A stretch of 64,000 nt of DNA, from NCBI GenBank assembly GCA_947561715.1, contig OX387199.1, positions 16,373,001 to 16,437,000 of the forward strand. The letters are read 5' to 3'. The position numbers and the translations under genes are program-made. Shown here in pieces: positions 58,620 to 64,000 of the stretch. The notes under the pieces were generated by a model. That model searched no databases and was not told the DNA's origin. It was given only the letters and a program-made list of their open reading frames with translations. Each line of letters opens with the position of its first letter. The first letter of the stretch is position 1. This DNA is from Ascidia mentula (taxonomy: Eukaryota > Chordata > Ascidiacea > Phlebobranchia > Ascidiidae).

Positions 58620-59734
58620 GGATTTGCCTCTAGCTGTTGTGGTATGCTGTTGTTGTTAGCTTCCTACCAGTCAAGCTTAGGCCTATTGATAATATATATT
58701 CTGCTATACCTTAAAAACTTATGAATTAAGACACGACAGAAATTTTTACGTATACTGTGAAATGCATTAGAGAAAAGCAGTCGTCCGCATGGTGGTAATA
58801 TTGCATGCAGCCTGCACAAGCCTAACAGGTATATCTTTAATAAGCGTGTTAAGCAGTTGGTTCACCTCAAGTTTGCGTGACCTCAAAGCAGGTAAACATA
58901 TGCATATGTATATGCAGATCCTTGACAGGTGTGGAATTTAGCAGTCTGACCAGGCTCATATTTTCCGTTCATAAGTTTCATACTTGTTATGTGTCTAAGC
59001 AAAACTTTATCATTTATGGCACCAGTATGACGTAGATCCTTCACAAATTTTTCGCACCAGGCCTTACTATGCCAGTGAGGTTTCATGGATTCATGTTTTC
59101 AGTTCAATTGCTTTATTAGTCGTAGTTCTCTTTTCATAATGTTGTTGTACCATGTCTCATTGAGAATGACAAGTTCCCCATCTTCGCCTGACTTAAATTT
59201 TACAATTTTCAGGTTTTTGACCGCCCGTCTTTATTGCGACACGGACTCTGAACCGGTAAACAAAAAAACTCCAATATCTTCCATAAACGTTTTGATATCA
59301 CTTATCTACTCTACCATCTCTGGGTCGTGGACAATAAAAATATGTATGATTTGTGGGTATCAAAGTGTTAGGTGAGTATCTAATTAGCTGAATATCAAAA
59401 GCCCACAAAATTATCAATAATGGAAATAACCGGAGAGATTTACGTTTACTGTCGTAATCGAGACTTGTATTTGAAAGTTGCCGCCTAAGAATAAAGTTAT
59501 TCTTTTAACGAACAATTAAATGCCATGTTGATTCTCGTGCGTTGTCAGTATTGCAAAGGTGTTGAGAAGTTCTGCTGTAAGATTTCAAAACTATTTATAT
59601 CAATATGTGAGATTTACCACGTAAAACTACAAAAAGCAATATATGTATGCAATAAGAGATGCCGTAAAAAGTTTCTCAAACAGCTTCAAGAAGATTATTG
59701 GAATTGGGCGTGGTAAAATAGAAACAGTATGGTA
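58620..59734. repeat. Paralogue of 21.2-22.8 kb and of 26.9-27.3 kb
   Basis: Contains the CTCTAGCTGTTGTGGTATGC block of 21.24 kb, the empty site of the hAT MITE (58811-58819), the minus-strand LVILNETWYNNIMKREL relic and the IFHKRFDITYL relic. It shows that the peptide gene at 59.9 kb and the pseudogene at 23.0 kb arose by one large duplication. Confidence 0.55.
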
Positions 59735-59887
59735 ATGATAGCACACGATGGCGCTAAAGGATTGCATCTTCTTCACTTCCAATATTATGAAGTCCTTTTT
59801 TCTCACAGACCAAAATCACCTATGCTTGAAGTCGTATGAAAACAGGAGTATTTGATACAGAGGTCTAAAAGTCTAGATTCGATAAGC
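59735..59887 (+). promoter_or_regulatory. Shared upstream module of the 59.9 kb peptide gene
   Basis: GATGGCGCTAAAGGATTGC block, CAATATTATGAAGTCC at the TATA position and CAGACCAAAATCACC. Homology to the other genes reaches back to about 59530. Confidence 0.5.
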
Positions 59888-60130
59888 ATGGAAAGGAAAG
59901 TTCACGTTGCCTTAATTTTCTTGATTTTGTGTGGAATGTGCTTTTGTTCTCACGGAAAAGCGTTCAACGGTAAAATGGATTCAGATATTGTCCGACATCC
60001 AGCCGGATTCAACGATAATGCAGAAGATCGACAAAAAAGGAGTTCGAATATGGTGGCAGCTCCAAAAATCCCAATGGGATTCAACGAATACGCAGGAATA
60101 GCGCCTCCGGAGGGATTACGCAAGGACTAA
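59888..60130 (+). CDS. Minimal peptide-family gene with a single unit
   Basis: An 80-residue precursor: a signal peptide (MERKVHVALIFLILCGMC), then NGKM where the others have a basic NKR site, one complete unit (DSDIVRHPAGF, NDNAED, RQKR), and a tail ending PPEGLRKD. The upstream in-frame ATG at 59852 lies in the shared untranslated region, so I prefer 59888. Clean frame and conserved upstream module suggest it is functional. It either preserves the pre-expansion form of the family or is a contracted copy. Confidence 0.75.
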   Translation: MERKVHVALIFLILCGMCFCSHGKAFNGKMDSDIVRHPAGFNDNAEDRQKRSSNMVAAPKIPMGFNEYAGIAPPEGLRKD

Positions 60131-61479
60131 AATTGTGAAAAAATAGTAAACTCTTCTTGAAATGTGTAGATTTTAACTAACTCAAATGAAATGTAGTAGC
60201 TTGTCTTTCTATATACCGTGTTTAGGCCTGCCGACGTTATTCAAAGTAACCATTTGTTACTGCAAAAATTTCTCATAATATTGTAACAAAGAAACAAATT
60301 TTAAAATCTAACCTTCAAAATGTAACGACATGAAATAATTAATCTTTAAAAAAAGTAAAAATGACGATTTAAACTGTGACTTTGCAACTTGCAAATTTCC
60401 GTAAACACGACGCTTATCTGGCTTAGCTGCAAAAAACAAATACAAAACCAAGTACAAAAGTTTTATGTGAACTTCTGTGATTTATTTTACACATTTCAGA
60501 TCCTCTTTTAGATCTAGTGGGGTACTAGTTGAGGAATGAAACAGATGTAGATACTGAATGTTGGTCTCCAAATCACGAAATTTATAAAAATTGATAAGCG
60601 GATTGGAAGTAATTACATAACCTAATGTTAAGATTTACGAACAACAGAATATCCTCGTCCCAATCAAACGCGAGGTTTGTCCCATCATGTCATGGTCCAA
60701 TGCACATCCACAAAGCAGTCTAACCCAATTTCGTGCTAAACACGGCTAAGTGAACGCCAAGTTAGCGAAAACAATCCTGACACACCTCCATGTACAACTT
60801 TGCAGCTTGGTATCCGACTTTTGGATGGGCAGGCAAGCGGAACCCTTTTTCGTAAAGGAAATTCATCGTTTAATGTTTTACATGCATCTGTAGTCAAAAC
60901 ACAGAGTTTGGCATTGCAAACTTTCCTAAATATGTGCTTTTTTTTTTTTTTTTTTTTGCAATTTTTAACATCATTGAACGACTGAGTAAGTTTCAATTTT
61001 TGGCAACAGTTTGATGACTCGTGGTCGCGCCAATCTTATACCCAAACACGAAGTGAAACCTCAATTGAAATAAAGCTATGTTTTACGAATTTACATTGTG
61101 TCTCCACAAACGCTTATGTGAATAATGTTATGATGGCTAAATTTTCAAAAACCTTGAAAATCTATCGACAAGATTTGTATCCATTGTAATCCGAGAATGA
61201 AGTGTAAATGACGATTTAGATGTATTACCTTTTTGTAACACAACGCTTACCTCGCTTAGCTGTAAAAAGCAAATACAAAACAAATTTTGGTATGAACTTT
61301 TTTCTTTATTGTAAGGATTTCTGAAAAGCTCAACGGCGACGTAAAAGAATTAGATGATGTGCAACAAAATTTGCAAATCTCCAGAACACAATTAGGTATA
61401 AAAAATAAAAGAGGCATATCTACAGCGCATAAAGTATAATAAAATGAATTATAGTTGAGGTTTCAAGTCCTCGACCACA
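60131..61479. other. Intergenic segment after the small peptide gene
   Basis: Begins with a 3' region homologous to the other peptide genes (AAAATTGTG then ACTAAC), then R1 at about 60655-60850. No gene seen. Confidence 0.45.
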
Positions 61480-62770
61480 AGAATGAATTGTCCAATCACG
61501 ACACGGTCCAATGCACGTCGGTAAGTGCGAGCTTACTAACACAAAACTGCGGAACACTGTTGAGTGAACCCCAAGTCAGCAAAAACAAACATGACACACC
61601 TCCAAATGCAGCTTTGTAGTCTATTTTTTAGATGGACAGTCAAGCGGAACCTTTTCGCGTGATCTCGGACAAAGAACACTTAATGTTCTGGCAATGTAAG
61701 TTTTCCTGAAGATTAAGCCAAAAGAGTATGAGTTGTACCCTTTTTTGCTTTACATACCAATAGCATACCAATTCATATTTGCAAATTTGTTAAAACTGAC
61801 TTTTAGATGCAACACAGTAATAAGTACGTACGCAACATTTTAGCCGCCATCCCTAAGAGCAACCAAGCGGAAAACTTTTATTGATCTTAAAAAAAATTAT
61901 ATGTGCCATGCCTGACGGCTTGATAAATACATTTCCTACACTGCTGTTTTACAGAGATTTGTGGTACGATATAACGACTTTATATTTGTATTTTTGCGTA
62001 ATTACCATGATCAGCATGAAATATGGGCGCAAAAATTCTGTATATATAAGACTTATCGGGACTTCTGTAGAAACAGAAAGCAATGGGAAGCATTAAACCA
62101 TAAGTTATTAAATTCCAGCGCCACATCTGGCTCCACAAGCTTTTCATAGAAACTCGCGGGCAACGTTGTCACGCTCAAGTTCACCACACAATGTTACTTA
62201 ATCCGGACCGGCGGACAAAATATTATCCCTAGCACAACTTGCTTTGGTCGTGAAAACCTTGTAGCCTTCTGATTCATTCTGCAAACGGGCGTTATTTGTG
62301 CACTTTTCTTGATAAGTTTTGAGTCTATTTCAAACTAATTAAATTAGAGTTTGTTCATTTATAAATATTGTTGTTTATTCAAGCAAAAAGAAATGTCGTT
62401 AGTAACTTGCGCAAAAATATTGGACTGCATAAATCTTGTTTTTTTTTACAATATGCATAGTTTAATTATGAAATAATTTTTTTTCCCACACCAATGTTTG
62501 TATCCAGGTTAGCCAGGAAAAAAAATCCAAATCAGGTTTTCCATCTGTAATATGGGTCAGGCCCTGGGTCACTATTCCCGCCCTGAAGTGATTTTTTTTT
62601 ACCACTCCGGGATTTGAACCCAGGTCATCCTGGGCACGAATCCCGATCAGGTTTTCTTCTTGGTTCACGGGTCGGGCGCTTGGCCAATGCTGCCAATCAC
62701 CCGCCCTGACTTTTTTTTATTGTCGATAAGTCGCAAATGAATGTGTTGTCTGTTCGCTCTTGCGGTCAAA
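61480..62770. repeat. R1-R2-SINE2 block, second copy
   Basis: R1 at 61490-61680, R2 at 62080-62225 and the best-preserved SINE2 at 62520-62760 (GGGTTCAAATCCCGGAGTGG on the minus strand). Confidence 0.6.
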
Positions 62771-63089
62771 TTCAAATGCCCCGAACATAACGTCAGATTA
62801 ACACAATAGATTATAAAAGCCAATTGCATAGTGGATTTCGCGGAACTTTAGAGTTCCATAAAAACCTGAAAAGCTTCATGGGCTTCTAGTAGCTAGTTTG
62901 ATGCAAAAAGTTCCCAATATGATTTAAGCCCCTGTGCAGCAAACGCATTTGCAACGAATTCATAATTAACAAATCTAATCGATGTATATTGTTATGTCAC
63001 GAATACCTCTCCCAATCACAAAATTTATAAAAATTTATAAGCGCATTATAAGTACATTAATAACTTAAAGTTAAGATTTACAAACAACG

Positions 63090-64000
63090 GAAAATCCTCG
63101 TCCCAACCAAACTAGAGGTTTGTCCCACCATGTCGTGGTCCAATGCACATCCACATAGCTGTCTAACCGTATTTCGTGCGGAACACTGCTCAGTAAACGC
63201 CAATAGAGAAAACGTCAAAAAATTGACTACAGGAATCAGCCTTTACAAGTCGGTAAACGCCAAGTCAGCAAAAACAAACATGACGCACCTCCAAAAGCAA
63301 CTTTGTAGCCTATTTTTGGATGGGCAGTGAAGCGGAACTCTTTCGCGTGATCTTGAACAAAGAACACTTAACGTTCCAGTTCTTTCACTGTTCTGGCAAT
63401 GTAAGTTTTCCTGAAGATTAAGCCAAAAGAGTATGGGTTGTGCCTTTTTTTTGCTTTACATACCAATAGCATACCAATTCATATTTGCAATTTGTTAAAC
63501 TTAACTGACTTTTAGTTGCAACACAGTAAAAATTACGTACGCAACATTTTAGCCTCCATCTCTACGAGCAACCAAGCGGAAAACTTTCATTGATCTCAGA
63601 TAAAAATTATATATGCCATCCCTGACGGTTTGATAATTATATTTCCTACGCTGTTGTTTTACAAAGATTTGTGGTACGATAACGACTTTATATTTTTATT
63701 TTTGTGTAATTACCTTGATTGGAATTATATATAAGCGCAAAAATTCTGTACATATGTAAGGCTAATCAGGACTTTTGTACAAATAGAAAACAATGGAAGG
63801 AGTTTAAACATAAGTTATTAAAATCCTAAGGCCACATCTGACTTCACATGTTTTTCGTAGAGACTCGCGGGCAACGTTGTCACGCTTAAATTCACCACAA
63901 AATGTTAGTTCATCTAGACCGGCGGAGAAAACCTTAACCACACAACTCGCTTTCTTCGTCCGTCAACGGGCTTTGTAATTGTTCATCTCATGTGTGCGTT
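63090..64000. repeat. R1-R2 block, third copy, cut by the window end
   Basis: R1 at 63105-63360, interrupted by a short extra stretch around 63203-63250, then R2 at 63785-63935. The array probably continues beyond the window. Confidence 0.55.

Noticed and set aside
59852..59887. Upstream ATG as start of the 59.9 kb gene
   Set aside because: The 12 extra codons fall in the upstream module shared with the other genes, where they are not open; MERKV at 59888 is the family start.

Overview
The window looks like animal nuclear DNA: genes split by GT-AG introns, a rhodopsin-type receptor with LDL-receptor class A (LDLa) modules, a CUB-domain protein and SLC16-type transporters, in an AT-rich background full of decayed transposons. 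Gene compactness and repeat content suggest an invertebrate chordate, most likely a tunicate such as Ciona. That assignment is an inference and was not checked against a database.

Region 1 (about 0.6-15 kb, plus strand) is single-copy and ordinary. It holds a multi-exon seven-transmembrane receptor with several LDLa modules and no leucine-rich repeats (583-10714), then a two-CUB-domain gene (12415-14945).

Region 2 (16.6 kb to the end) is a rapidly rearranging tandem array of two unrelated gene families. Plus-strand genes encode a signal peptide followed by many copies of a 21- or 22-residue peptide unit, nearly every one ending in a basic RQKR-type cleavage site (loci at 23.0, 27.4, 28.4, 29.1, 35.3, 36.4, 46.3, 47.6 and 59.9 kb). 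Minus-strand genes are SLC16/monocarboxylate-transporter-like (16.6-19.4, 32.5-33.4, 41.5-43.1 and 50.8-52.4 kb). Unit counts in the peptide genes range from 1 to 37. Two peptide genes look fully intact (29.1 and 47.6 kb), one is a minimal one-unit gene (59.9 kb), the largest carries a one-base insertion (36.4 kb), and the others are decayed. Two transporters look intact (41.5 and 50.8 kb), one has a nonsense codon (16.6 kb) and one has lost its first two exons (32.5 kb).

The array also contains remnants of Penelope-like elements (GIY-YIG fragments, plus hammerhead-ribozyme-like motifs), a non-LTR reverse transcriptase, two tRNA-like SINE families, a hAT-type MITE, sulfotransferase relics and two interspersed noncoding repeats (R1 and R2). 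Paralogous empty sites inside the array let several insertions be read directly.

The main candidate for something undescribed is the tandem-unit secreted peptide precursor family. It looks like a furin/prohormone-convertase-processed polyprotein whose number of peptide copies is changing quickly. I do not recognise its product.
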